Below are positions 35,876 to 43,517 of a stretch of 52,057 nucleotides of DNA, piece by piece. The translations under genes were made by a program, and so were the position numbers. This stretch comes from Ventricola sp036297385 (GTDB lineage Bacteria; Bacillota; Clostridia; Christensenellales; Aristaeellaceae): assembly GCA_036297385.1 (NCBI GenBank), contig JAXJLD010000116.1, forward strand, positions 1 to 52,057. Direction: 5' to 3'. Position 1 is the stretch's first letter. Each line of letters opens with the position of its first letter. The notes below the pieces were generated by a model that saw nothing but the letters and a program-made list of their open reading frames with translations, was not told where the DNA came from and did not search any database.

Positions 35876-35902
35876 GAACAAAGCTGCCCTTCGGTTCGTC
35901 TA
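35876..35902 (+). promoter_or_regulatory. ECF-type promoter, copy B
   Basis: GAAC at 35876-35879, 17 nt, CGTCTA at 35897-35902, followed by the same GTGAAAGGCAATGAG context as copy A. Confidence 0.7.
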
Positions 35903-35988
35903 TAAAGTGAAAGGCAATGAGATGACCCATGCCGGTGGAGAAGCCACAAACAAAGGGGCAAATACAGGAAAAGGAAGGTGAGCGGCAA

Positions 35989-36138
35989 ATGGGCGTTGTC
36001 ATGGGCCCTAACAGCAACCGGGAGCAGAAACTGACCAGGTTGGTTGACCAATACTAAATGAGGCCGTGCTGTATGTGTTATGCTATTCTTCGGGACGTTG
36101 AATTGACGGAGGACACCATATAGAAGATCTTTTCTTAA
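35989..36138 (+). pseudogene. ECF sigma remnant with two stops, copy B
   Basis: The frame starts MGVVMGPNSNREQKLTRLVD and continues, after TAA 36055, as CYAILRDVELTEDTI before TAG 36121. Compared with copy A, the first stop replaces a Gln codon (QYQ) and the second also falls where copy A has Gln (AVQ). Both fit single C-to-T changes. The gene then ends; region 4 is absent. Confidence 0.7.
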
Positions 36139-36201
36139 GGGAGACAGGATAAGTCTTGACATACTCACTATGAAAGTTCAAATGTGAAGGAGAGGATTCC
36201 A

Positions 36202-37398
36202 TTGCTCAAAGCGCTAAAACTCAGTGTATTGTTTTTTGCATTCATGTTGTTTTTTGACCAGATTGCTTTAGCTGACAGAGATGTATTTCTTCCCGTATCG
36301 CAGAGCAAGATAAGCCAAGAAGAGGCTGAAGAAGTCTTAATCGGATTTTTTTCACAAAGATGCAACCTGCCTTACGAATGCGTAGAGCACACAATAAGGG
36401 AAAAAGAAACGGAATGCAGTCTCAGATTTGGTTATTTCGGTTATGGACATATTGAGCATTCGGATACTACGCCAGTGTGGGAAGCACATCTTCAACTCCA
36501 TGGCGGAGAGCATTATGCACTATTTGATTCAGAAGGAGAAATCCTATACTGGCAAAGCCACGGTACAGAACATCATAGAAATGAACCTGATGTATGGGAG
36601 AACGCTGTCTCAGCGACTCCACTTTCAACGGATGCTTCAGAAGAACAGATTCTGTCTGATATTAAGAAACGATTGGCTGAAACAACGGCATACACGCAGG
36701 ATGAAATTAGAGAATTCGACTATCGGATACGTTTTGTTTACGAATCGCATTTTAATGAAGGACACATTCCTGTGTGGCTCACTTATGTGTATGATGGCGG
36801 AACGCTGGTCTGCAAACAGGCTAACGGGTATGACGGTTCGCTGATGGGCATGAGTCCGCCCACAGCAGACTTTTGTGCATACAGAACGAATCTGCCATCC
36901 TTTGGAGACACGATGGGTTTTCCGTATTCAGCATGGTATGAAGGCACAATGACGATCGAAGAAAAAGCTATTCAGGCAGAACGATGGCGACCTGTCGTCG
37001 AACAATGGCTAAAAGATTATCCGTATTCCGCTGATAGCCTTGGCTTGGCCTATGACGTCACGATTCGCCAAACTTTCGGTATTCCTAACGACCAAGCCAT
37101 TTCGCAGCGACATGCAGAGGAAATTGCTAGAGCATATGCGCCACATTTAGGCATTAGCGAACGCTTTGCAGATCTTCGAGAGTGCACGATCAATTATTTG
37201 GTGACTGATCCAGAAAAACCCATATGGCGAATCATTGTCAAAACCCCCAATATTCCTTCAGAGGAAAAAAAGAAATACAGAGGCGTGGATGAGTCTATTT
37301 TTGTGAAGTATGTGGTCGAGGTTAATGCCTGCACGGGAGAAGTGACGTTCGCAACCACTGTAGGTGCAGATACACCTGCATATCTATGGCAGTATTGA
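36202..37398 (+). CDS. Secreted PepSY-like repeat protein
   Basis: TTG 36202 is chosen (GGAGAGG at 36189-36195) over GTG 36184; 398 residues. The signal peptide (LKLSVLFFAFMLFFDQIALA) is followed by segments of the PepSY/YPEB style. One reads ISQEEAEEVLIGFF...WEAHLQL...FDSEGEI, and the last ISQRHAEEIARAYAPHLG, with ...YVVEVNACTGEVTF. PepSY-like domains often act as inhibitory or binding modules outside the cell. It lies behind sigma remnant B. Confidence 0.7.
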   Translation: MLKALKLSVLFFAFMLFFDQIALADRDVFLPVSQSKISQEEAEEVLIGFFSQRCNLPYECVEHTIREKETECSLRFGYFGYGHIEHSDTTPVWEAHLQLHGGEHYALFDSEGEILYWQSHGTEHHRNEPDVWENAVSATPLSTDASEEQILSDIKKRLAETTAYTQDEIREFDYRIRFVYESHFNEGHIPVWLTYVYDGGTLVCKQANGYDGSLMGMSPPTADFCAYRTNLPSFGDTMGFPYSAWYEGTMTIEEKAIQAERWRPVVEQWLKDYPYSADSLGLAYDVTIRQTFGIPNDQAISQRHAEEIARAYAPHLGISERFADLRECTINYLVTDPEKPIWRIIVKTPNIPSEEKKKYRGVDESIFVKYVVEVNACTGEVTFATTVGADTPAYLWQY

Positions 37399-37410
37399 TT
37401 TACATGAGAT

Positions 37411-37464
37411 AGACTCATACGCGCAGGGTACGATAAACATTCCCTGGCGTATGAGTCTATTTTG
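37411..37464 (+). terminator. Terminator after the PepSY-like gene
   Basis: AGACTCATACGC (37411-37422) pairs perfectly with GCGTATGAGTCT (37447-37458), followed by ATTTTG. Confidence 0.85.
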
Positions 37465-37562
37465 TCTGCTTGCGTTGGATGCGCTATGTACTGAACAGTG
37501 CACAGGGGACTAGTTGCACCAAACTGTTTAATTAATACGAGATATTTTGGTGCTACAGCTTC

Positions 37563-38450
37563 TCACATATAGCCGTTCATAGAAAGATGTTCTCCAAAGT
37601 ACTTCCACAGCAGGGCCTTGGTTTTAGGCCCGACGATGCCATCGCCTACATCCTGAAATTCATATTCTTCAAGTTCAGAATGGTGATCCCACTGAAAGTC
37701 AATTACGCTCTGGCGAGTTGCAGCATCGAAGTAGCTGCTGGACGTGTCAAGATAGCGATACTCATTAGTGAGCGCCATTTTTACATTTCGAACATATGTA
37801 TTGGAACAACCTTCGTAGAGATTAGCACTGCCAAATGCTTGCGCAGCATTCTGTGGATGACTGGGTTGACTAGAAGGCCCAGCGGTAATGTAGTTGCTAG
37901 CAACGAACCCCTTTACAGGTGCCGTTAGCTTATACCACTTATAAGAATCACTTCCACAGCTATTAAGCGCACCGTCGTAATAAGTAACTTCTGCATTATT
38001 GCTAAGAGAACCAACCTTTGTGCCAGAGGAACTTGGCACAGAACGCACATTAAGCGAACCAGAACTCAGCGTAACATGACCAGTGCGAAGATTGCCGGTA
38101 TTGGGAAAGTCATCGTAAGAAGGTCCACTGCCAGAACCGCCACCTTCAGAATCGCCGTCCGTGGAAATATACTTGGCCTGCGACCAACCGGTCTTCCCCT
38201 TCAAATTGATGCCACCATTATTCGTATTGCTGGTAATCGTGACCTTATACCACTTGACACTATTACTAGTTTGCTCACTCTGGATCGTACAGGTCGTTCC
38301 CTTGTTGACAAGCCCAAGGGAAGCGCCACCGATCGTAGATCGCAGATGAACAGCGGCAGTATTATATGTTCCCGTGGTTGCTGCCATCGTTGGGACACAC
38401 AGAGCAATCAGCGTAAGAATTGCCAGAACAAGAGCAACAAATTTCTTCAT
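37563..38450 (-). CDS. Secreted double-SH3 plus peptidoglycan-binding protein
   Basis: ATG 38450; 295 residues. The signal peptide is LVLAILTLIALCVPTMA. Then SH3b domain 1 (YNTAAVHLRSTIGGASLG...GWSQAKYIS), a Gly/Ser linker and SH3b domain 2 (GSLNVRSVPSSSGTKVG...GFVASNYIT). The C-terminal part has a PG_binding_1-like domain (YFDAATRQSVIDFQWDH...DGIVGPKTKALLW). It combines the domains of the proteins at 31368 and 35008, so the three share one family by duplication and shuffling. Confidence 0.87.
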   Translation of the reverse strand: MKKFVALVLAILTLIALCVPTMAATTGTYNTAAVHLRSTIGGASLGLVNKGTTCTIQSEQTSNSVKWYKVTITSNTNNGGINLKGKTGWSQAKYISTDGDSEGGGSGSGPSYDDFPNTGNLRTGHVTLSSGSLNVRSVPSSSGTKVGSLSNNAEVTYYDGALNSCGSDSYKWYKLTAPVKGFVASNYITAGPSSQPSHPQNAAQAFGSANLYEGCSNTYVRNVKMALTNEYRYLDTSSSYFDAATRQSVIDFQWDHHSELEEYEFQDVGDGIVGPKTKALLWKYFGEHLSMNGYM

Positions 38451-38548
38451 TATATTTTTCCCTTTCAAGTTGACTTGATTTCAATGAACCGATTGTTATG
38501 GCTATAAGATGGGTTAATGAAGAGCGCATTTCAGCGCTTGTTGCATGC

Positions 38549-38614
38549 CATGAAACCTTGCAGAACATCCATCCCCTTGGGGATAGCAGCAGCCAAGCTC
38601 GTCTGCGCTTCATG
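38549..38614 (-). ncRNA. Candidate structured leader RNA, copy 3
   Basis: P1: CATGAA (38549-38554) with TTCATG (38609-38614), and GCAG (38560-38563) with CTGC (38603-38606); the latter replaces GTAG/CTAC of copies 1 and 2 with both sides changed. P2: ATCCCC (38571-38576) with GGGGAT (38579-38584). The inner CAGCAGCCAAGCT differs by one base from the other copies. Confidence 0.65.
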
Positions 38615-38629
38615 CATGCTCGAAGACCA

Positions 38630-38745
38630 CCAATGGAACCACCCGCTTTCTTTTCATTTGAGCTCTGGGCTTTTCCCTTTGCTTGACTTTATTGTAAGAA
38701 AATGGCCGAAAAACCGAAATGAAGAAGCTAGGAAGATATCAGGAA
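38630..38745 (-). promoter_or_regulatory. Conserved promoter block of module 3
   Basis: TACAAT-like box on the minus strand (38691-38696) with the same hairpin and GCGGGTGGTTCC as modules 1 and 2. Confidence 0.5.
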
Positions 38746-38779
38746 GAAATGGACATGGTGCCAAAAACAAAAGAATCGT

Positions 38780-38804
38780 CCGATCATCATGCTTAGATGA
38801 TCGG
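38780..38804 (-). terminator. Terminator of the short peptidoglycan-binding gene
   Basis: CCGATCATC and GATGATCGG form a 9-bp stem. On the minus strand it is followed by TTCTTTTGTTTTT, 10 nt after the stop at 38814. Confidence 0.8.
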
Positions 38805-38813
38805 GCGAAGCGC

Positions 38814-39113
38814 TTATAGACAGGTGCAATAGGTAATCAGAACTTCCTTGGTGCGCAGATCGGCTATTCCGTTTTCGTGGAGACCGTGATCGAACTGAAA
38901 GTCGATCAAAGCCGATTGCGTGCTTGTTCCGAAGTATCCGTCGATCCTGGTTGGGTATCCAGCAGCAACCAGATCACGCTGCAAGTGGCGGACATATCCT
39001 CCCCGCGCGTGTTTTGACAGGTTGTTGGGTCCATAGTGTTCCCGCCATGTGTAATTGCCGAATTCGCCTTGAAGCATAGGCTCCTTCGGATGCTTTGATA
39101 GATGTTTTTTCAA
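38814..39113 (-). CDS. Short peptidoglycan-binding-like protein lacking a signal peptide
   Basis: TTG 39113 fits AAAGGAAGTG, the same ribosome site as its relatives (GTG 39122 is the alternative); 99 residues. The C-terminal part is a PG_binding_1-type fold (VRHLQRDLVAAGYPTRIDG, YFGTSTQSALIDFQFDH). The N-terminus (KKHLSKHPKEPMLQ) is not a signal peptide, unlike those of the related genes. It may be a decayed copy or a cytoplasmic protein. Confidence 0.6.
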   Translation of the reverse strand: MKKHLSKHPKEPMLQGEFGNYTWREHYGPNNLSKHARGGYVRHLQRDLVAAGYPTRIDGYFGTSTQSALIDFQFDHGLHENGIADLRTKEVLITYCTCL

Positions 39114-39159
39114 AAGATGCACTTCCTTTCATGCTGTCAGGAAAGTCTACAACAATAGA

Positions 39160-39197
39160 AAACAGCGGCGCGGAAGGAGGAAACCGCGTCGCTGTTT
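39160..39197 (-). terminator. Strong terminator
   Basis: The stem AAACAGCG...CGCTGTTT, with inner CGCGG/CCGCG, is followed on the minus strand by TTTTCTATT, just after the gene at 39212. Confidence 0.85.
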
Positions 39198-39211
39198 GGA
39201 CGAAAGAAGGC

Positions 39212-39607
39212 TCAGTGTTCCTCGCTGGGTTCGATCAGATCACCGAACAGGGATAGTGTGATTTCCCTGTGCGCGTTGCAAAACGCTGTGATCTTTCTGA
39301 GCGCGCTGGCTTGAAACTTGCCGAGCGAGCGTTCTGACCGAATGAACACGTTTTTCCATCTCTCTGAAAACTCAAAGGCAACCCGTGGCCATTCGAGCTC
39401 TTCAATGATATGCTTCTGAACAACAAAGAGCTCATCTGCATTGAGCAGATCAAACCAACTCTGAATAGCAGCCAATTTAAGCTGTAAAATGATCAGAGCA
39501 TCCCGAATATCGGGGTTCTCACGGTTTGATAACCACTTGTCGTATAGTTCGGCTTCAGCTTTGTATTCCGCGTAATGGGACAAAGCGGCTTTAACGAGTT
39601 CTTCCAT
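39212..39607 (-). CDS. Sigma-region-4-like (ArpU/RinA type) regulator 1
   Basis: A 131-residue helical protein. Its pattern is Y..Y.AE..L near the start, then IQSWFDLLNADELFVVQKHI, EELEWPRVAFEF and RSERSLGKFQASALRKI. It is the pattern of small phage-type late-gene activators that resemble sigma region 4. Two relatives lie at 40461 and 43113. Leader RNA copy 4 lies upstream. Its targets are unknown. Confidence 0.6.
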   Translation of the reverse strand: MEELVKAALSHYAEYKAEAELYDKWLSNRENPDIRDALIILQLKLAAIQSWFDLLNADELFVVQKHIIEELEWPRVAFEFSERWKNVFIRSERSLGKFQASALRKITAFCNAHREITLSLFGDLIEPSEEH

Positions 39608-39678
39608 TTATGCTCTTGCCTCATTCTCATGTGAAAAATTGGGGATTTACACCGCAGATAAACTGTGCTAGAATGGAC

Positions 39679-39742
39679 ATGTCCTTGTAGAACATCCATC
39701 CTTTTGAGGATGGCAGCGGCCAAGCTAGTGATACAGGGACAT
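39679..39742 (-). ncRNA. Candidate structured leader RNA, copy 4
   Basis: P1 is 11 bp here: ATGTCCTTGTA (39679-39689) with TACAGGGACAT (39732-39742), one pair being G-U. P2 is CCATCCT (39696-39702) with AGGATGG (39707-39713). AACAT and CAGCGGCCAAGCT are unchanged. Outside P1 nothing resembles the other copies. TTTTTT follows on the plus strand (39742-39747), so a terminator role on that strand is also possible. Confidence 0.65.
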
Positions 39743-39765
39743 TTTTTATTTGCCTTTGGATTTGG

Positions 39766-40212
39766 TTAACCGACACCGCCCTCGGAGTCTTCCGAAGACG
39801 GGATGGAAGCATCTTCCATATTCAGGATTTCTGTCGTATCAATATCTTCCTGCCCGGAGATATCATTTTCGGGCTGCGTTTGGGAGGTTTCTGCTGAAGG
39901 ACCCTCTGTCAGATCAATGAATTCTGCACATGACCATCCTGTGAGGCCCTTGAGGTTTTTCTTGTTGATAGTTACACTGCTAATCTTGACGCGATACCAG
40001 AGCGAATCCCCAACTGTTGTTTCTTCGAGAATCTCGCAGGAGGCACCCTTGTTGGCTAAACCAAGCGAAAGACTGGTCAAAGAGGGCATTATCCTCAGAT
40101 TGACTGCGGGGGTATTATATATCCCCGTTCTCTGTTCATCAGCTCGTGTGTCCAAAGCGGTAAAGAGTACGAGCATCATCACAAGCAATGTTGCGGTCTT
40201 TTTCAATCCCAT
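39766..40212 (-). CDS. Secreted single-SH3 protein
   Basis: ATG 40212 after AAAGGAG; 148 residues. The signal peptide (ATLLVMMLVLFTALDTRA) precedes one SH3b domain (IYNTPAVNLRIMPSLTSLSL...GWSCAEFIDL) and an acidic, Ser/Thr-rich tail (NDISGQEDIDTTEILNMEDA). The SH3 domain is related to domain 1 of the proteins at 31368 and 37563. Confidence 0.8.
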   Translation of the reverse strand: MGLKKTATLLVMMLVLFTALDTRADEQRTGIYNTPAVNLRIMPSLTSLSLGLANKGASCEILEETTVGDSLWYRVKISSVTINKKNLKGLTGWSCAEFIDLTEGPSAETSQTQPENDISGQEDIDTTEILNMEDASIPSSEDSEGGVG

Positions 40213-40407
40213 CAAATTCTCCTTTCTATCTTTATCCTGTTTACCGACGTAATCTTGTTTATTGCCGGTTCGGATGATGATCATATTGTATCGGAGAAAG
40301 AAAACTTGCGAATCGGCAGTATAGCGTCAGATTCGCGTCATGAGTCCGCCAATACACGGATTCAACAAACAGCCGATTCATTTGTTCTGGGATAAAATCT
40401 AAATGAT

Positions 40408-40452
40408 CAAAAAAGCCTTTGTGGAAGTTATCGTTCCATAAAGGCTTTTTTA
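40408..40452. terminator. Bidirectional terminator
   Basis: The stem AAAAGCCTTT...AAAGGCTTTT, with inner TGGAA/TTCCA, has a T-run on both strands. It lies just past the stop of the gene at 40461. Confidence 0.85.
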
Positions 40453-40460
40453 TTGGTTGG

Positions 40461-40856
40461 TTAACTTGGGAGGCTGTCTGCCAGATAATCCAGCTTATCG
40501 ACAAATTGCCTGGTAACAAATCTGTTGATGCGTGCCAGGGCTTTTGCTTGGGTTCGCTGAAGCGTGCGTTCGTCACAGGATACGGTTCCCTGATACTGGC
40601 TCGACAGCTTGTTCGCAATATATACCCAGGATCGTCCTTCAATCAAATGCATTTTGACAATTTCTGATTCCGAATATGGAAGAAAGCTAAGCCAATGATC
40701 CATTAAGATGATACGCCGCTTAAGTACAGCGTATTTCTCTTGTATTTCTTCCGTTTCGCCTTCCTGCAGCTCATCCACACATTCTTGAAGAATAAGAAGC
40801 TCCGCATTGTATTGCTTATAATTTTGGAATAATACGGTAATGTCCTGCAACGTCAT
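40461..40856 (-). CDS. Sigma-region-4-like (ArpU/RinA type) regulator 2
   Basis: 131 residues from ATG 40856, behind AAGGAGG. The pattern is MDHWLSFLPYSESEIVKMHL, then EGRSWVYIANKLSSQY and RTLQRTQAKALARINRF. Overall layout equals that of 39212-39607 and 43113-43490. Divergently placed to the sigma gene at 41081, which may point to joint control. Confidence 0.6.
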   Translation of the reverse strand: MTLQDITVLFQNYKQYNAELLILQECVDELQEGETEEIQEKYAVLKRRIILMDHWLSFLPYSESEIVKMHLIEGRSWVYIANKLSSQYQGTVSCDERTLQRTQAKALARINRFVTRQFVDKLDYLADSLPS

Positions 40857-41080
40857 ACATCATGACCTCCTTTGCAACTTGTTTTGCTGCAAAAAAGTAT
40901 AGCACAGCATAATCCGTCTTGGGAGTGACAATGACATGCCAAATGAGTGCAATAATCTGTTGGAAATGTCATTTCCGTTTATTTGATTAGGATAATGGTT
41001 GGCATATTTAGAGCGAGTATGATAAAATCGGTTTGATATAAACGAACAGATCACTAAAAAGCTGCGTAGAGGGTATGAAG

Positions 41081-41650
41081 ATGAACAACATAGAATGGGC
41101 AGAAAAGCTCTATCAGGAAAACTATGAACGCCTATTTGCGCTGGGTTTTGCATTTGTATCCGGGAATCCAACGCAGGTTCAGTAATTGGAGGATGCGATT
41201 CAAGAGGTATTCTATGAATTGATCAAGAAGTCTGACGACCTGGTGAACCATCAAAACATCAACGGATGGTTGGTCGTTACGCTACGGTTAAAGTTGAAAG
41301 AACAGTATAAAAGCCAAAAACGGGATGAAAAATGGAAAGAATTCAGCTTTGATGATGATCATCGCGATGTAGCGATTCATGAAGCAGAAAAGTCGCTCAG
41401 TCAGGAGGACGTGCTGAAAGTTATTATTGAAGAGGAACAAGTGCGTCAGTTGGAGGAGTTGCTGGGTAAGGAGAATGCGGCAATCTTTATAAAATACTGT
41501 GTCAACAAAGAGCCAACAGCGGTTGTCGCAAGGGAATTTGGCCTGACAGAAAACGCTCTGTGGGTCAAGGTGAATCGCCTTCGTAAAAAGATATTGGCCA
41601 ATCAGGATCTCTTCTTGGCGGTTTCTCTTATTTTTTTCAAAACGCTGTAA
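41081..41650 (+). pseudogene. ECF sigma factor interrupted by an in-frame TAA
   Basis: ATG 41081 (or 41075) opens MNNIEWAEKLYQENYERLFA, reaching TAA at 41183-41185. The same frame then continues without a gap as LEDAIQEVFYELIKKSDD, INGWLVVTLRLKL and, for region 4, LGKENAAIFIKYCVN and EFGLTENALWVKVNRLRKKI to 41650. The residues around the stop are NPTQVQ-stop-LEDAIQEVF. Without the stop it would be a complete ECF sigma of about 189 aa. It may be a recent nonsense mutation, a sequencing error or readthrough. Confidence 0.75.
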
Positions 41651-41697
41651 GTTTTGATAGGGAGTCTGCCATATATGCTTTGTAGGGGCACAAACAC

Positions 41698-42600
41698 ATG
41701 AACAGACCAAGATGGAAAACGAGAATGCGATATCGGTTTTTGCTTCACAAATTGAAGAAGCACCAGAATGATTTATCGAAAGACGATGCTTATCGAATTC
41801 TGGAATGCCAGTTTTTCTTTACGAGTGAGCAAAAGATCGATACTGTGCTGATCGACAGGTGTTTGAATTGCCTGTTTCCAGATCGGCACGAATGGGCATA
41901 TTCAGAGAAAGAACGGAGGTGGAGTCAACTCCTTGAACGAATTGAGCATGAGGAGGCGATGCAAAAACGTGTCCAAGGAAGACCTGTTCCGCATCCTCGT
42001 TATAAAAGGGTTCCATCTTCTGCCATTGCATTTGTGCTCCTGTTCGCAATTCTTCTGATTGGCAGTACCGTGGCGTATGCGCTGGGATTTGATGTTATTC
42101 AATATGTGGTTCACTGGACAGAAGAGCTTTTGAACATCACCGTGACCACAGATTCTTCCGAAACAACGGATGTTGAACAGGTTTTTGAAATTGAATCAAT
42201 TCGCGGAGTAGCACTCGACTTGAAAGAAACTCTGCAAGATTTGGGCATTCAGCCGCATCTTCCGCAGTGGATACCGGATGGCTTCCAGCTGATCGACATA
42301 TCGCGATATTCGCTGGAGCCCAATATTCAAGCGTTTGATGCTTATTATAGTGATGGTTCAGATAACGGGTTCTTCGTTACTGTTTATGCCGTTGATTCTA
42401 CAACAACTGGAAACTTGAACCTGGAAAGAAACGATGACGAGTACTCCTATGTACTTCATACTCAACTGGGAGATTACTATTTCGTAAGAAACATGGAGCG
42501 TTATAGGGTATCCTGGTTTGAATCCAATTGTTGGATAACAATTGCCGGAACGCTGGATGAAGATGTGCTGCTTCAGATGATTGATTCCCTTTATGAATAA
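41698..42600 (+). CDS. Membrane anti-sigma-like protein with DUF4367 domain
   Basis: 300 residues. A cytoplasmic N-terminal half (1-105) is followed by one membrane segment (AIAFVLLFAILLIGSTVAYALG, near 110-131). An extracytoplasmic domain contains LPQWIPDGFQLIDIS and ends WFESNCWITIAGTLDEDVLL, matching DUF4367. Such proteins commonly sit next to ECF sigma genes and hold the sigma factor at the membrane. It directly follows the sigma gene. Confidence 0.75.
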   Translation: MNRPRWKTRMRYRFLLHKLKKHQNDLSKDDAYRILECQFFFTSEQKIDTVLIDRCLNCLFPDRHEWAYSEKERRWSQLLERIEHEEAMQKRVQGRPVPHPRYKRVPSSAIAFVLLFAILLIGSTVAYALGFDVIQYVVHWTEELLNITVTTDSSETTDVEQVFEIESIRGVALDLKETLQDLGIQPHLPQWIPDGFQLIDISRYSLEPNIQAFDAYYSDGSDNGFFVTVYAVDSTTTGNLNLERNDDEYSYVLHTQLGDYYFVRNMERYRVSWFESNCWITIAGTLDEDVLLQMIDSLYE

Positions 42601-42609
42601 GGAGGGCTT

Positions 42610-43023
42610 ATGAAAAAAAGTATTATTGCAATTGGAATTGCACTCGTATTGATCTTTGCATTCTTACTGACTGCCTTTGCTGATGAAATCATTCCCTATG
42701 CGAGTGACGCTATCGACGATACAAATATTTTTATTTCCGTATCGGGTGGAAAAGTATACGCATCGGCCTCAGTAAGCGCTACAGGCATAGCATCAAAGCT
42801 AGGCTTCTCTTATATTAAGCTTTATCATAAGGTGAATGGTGTGTGGACGCCAGTCGCCTCGACAAAAAACGTGTATGGAGCGAATAGAAGATCCTATACT
42901 TCTTCTGTTTCCTGCACATTGGTTCCCGGAAGAGAATATAAGGCATCGTGCTCTTCGATGGCTACGGTAAACGGTATCTCTGATACGGGAAGTGCAAGCG
43001 TTGGACCTGTGACATACTATTAA
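42610..43023 (+). CDS. Small secreted protein, DUF6147-like
   Basis: 137 residues, 9 nt after the previous gene and behind AAGGAGG. The signal peptide is IIAIGIALVLIFAFLLTAFA. The mature part is beta-rich and Ser/Ala/Thr-rich (YASASVSATGIASKLGF, YIKLYHKVNGVWTPV). It resembles the DUF6147 family from memory. It may be the output gene of the sigma/anti-sigma operon. Confidence 0.65.
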   Translation: MKKSIIAIGIALVLIFAFLLTAFADEIIPYASDAIDDTNIFISVSGGKVYASASVSATGIASKLGFSYIKLYHKVNGVWTPVASTKNVYGANRRSYTSSVSCTLVPGREYKASCSSMATVNGISDTGSASVGPVTYY

Positions 43024-43031
43024 CCATCAAG

Positions 43032-43073
43032 GGAGGATGCTGCAAGTCTAACGGCCTGCCGTATCCTCCTTTT
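43032..43073 (+). terminator. Terminator of the sigma operon
   Basis: GGAGGAT (43032-43038) pairs with ATCCTCC (43063-43069), followed by TTTTC. An inner ACGG-CCTG-CCGT hairpin is also present. Confidence 0.7.
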
Positions 43074-43112
43074 CTCTTTCTGCAACTATAGAATGAAAGA
43101 AAGGCACATGCG

Positions 43113-43490
43113 TTGGATGTAATTGATGAAAAGAGCATTAAATCTTTGCTTGAACATCAGAGAAGCCGTGCTGCGGAATACCACTATCTTCGCTCGCGGC
43201 AGAAGAAGCATAAGATTTTGACTCAGGAACAACTAAAGCAGATGAATGATCTGGAGGATTGGCTTGCCTGTATTGATAGCATGCTGAGATCTCTGAGTGA
43301 CGATGAACGCTTTGTTATCCAGCGTCATCTTGTGGATGGAATTGATTGGAACAGAATCATTGCCGAATATGAAATGAAATGGGGTGCCAAGAATGGAAGG
43401 TGTCGAAGAACGCTTATTCGGTATCAGAATTCTGCTTTGACAAAACTGGCAAGACGAATGCAAGAGGCTGATCTTCCAGATATAAAATAG
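43113..43490 (+). CDS. Sigma-region-4-like (ArpU/RinA type) regulator 3
   Basis: TTG 43113; 125 residues. It has IDSMLRSLSDDERFVIQRHL, DGIDWNRIIAEYEMKW and RRTLIRYQNSALTKLARRM, the same pattern as the minus-strand proteins at 39212 and 40461. Likely a DNA-binding transcription activator. It lies right after the sigma operon, with its own terminator. Confidence 0.65.
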   Translation: MDVIDEKSIKSLLEHQRSRAAEYHYLRSRQKKHKILTQEQLKQMNDLEDWLACIDSMLRSLSDDERFVIQRHLVDGIDWNRIIAEYEMKWGAKNGRCRRTLIRYQNSALTKLARRMQEADLPDIK

Positions 43491-43514
43491 CGGACGCCTG
43501 GTTGCGTCCGTTTT
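43491..43514. terminator. Terminator between convergent genes
   Basis: CGGACGC-N6-GCGTCCG is followed by TTTT on the plus strand. It separates genes at 43113 and 43518 and could serve both. Confidence 0.8.
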
Positions 43515-43517
43515 GCT

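Noticed and set aside
41049..41070. GAAC-N17-CGTAGA just before the interrupted sigma gene
   Set aside because: The transcript would start at or after the ribosome binding site, leaving almost no leader; considered chance similarity to the ECF promoters.
36055..41185. Stop-codon reassignment (TAA/TAG read as Gln)
   Set aside because: Three stops fall at plausible Gln positions, but neighbouring genes end normally at TAA or TAG (for example 31131, 43023, 43490) and two of the cases are in clearly decayed genes.
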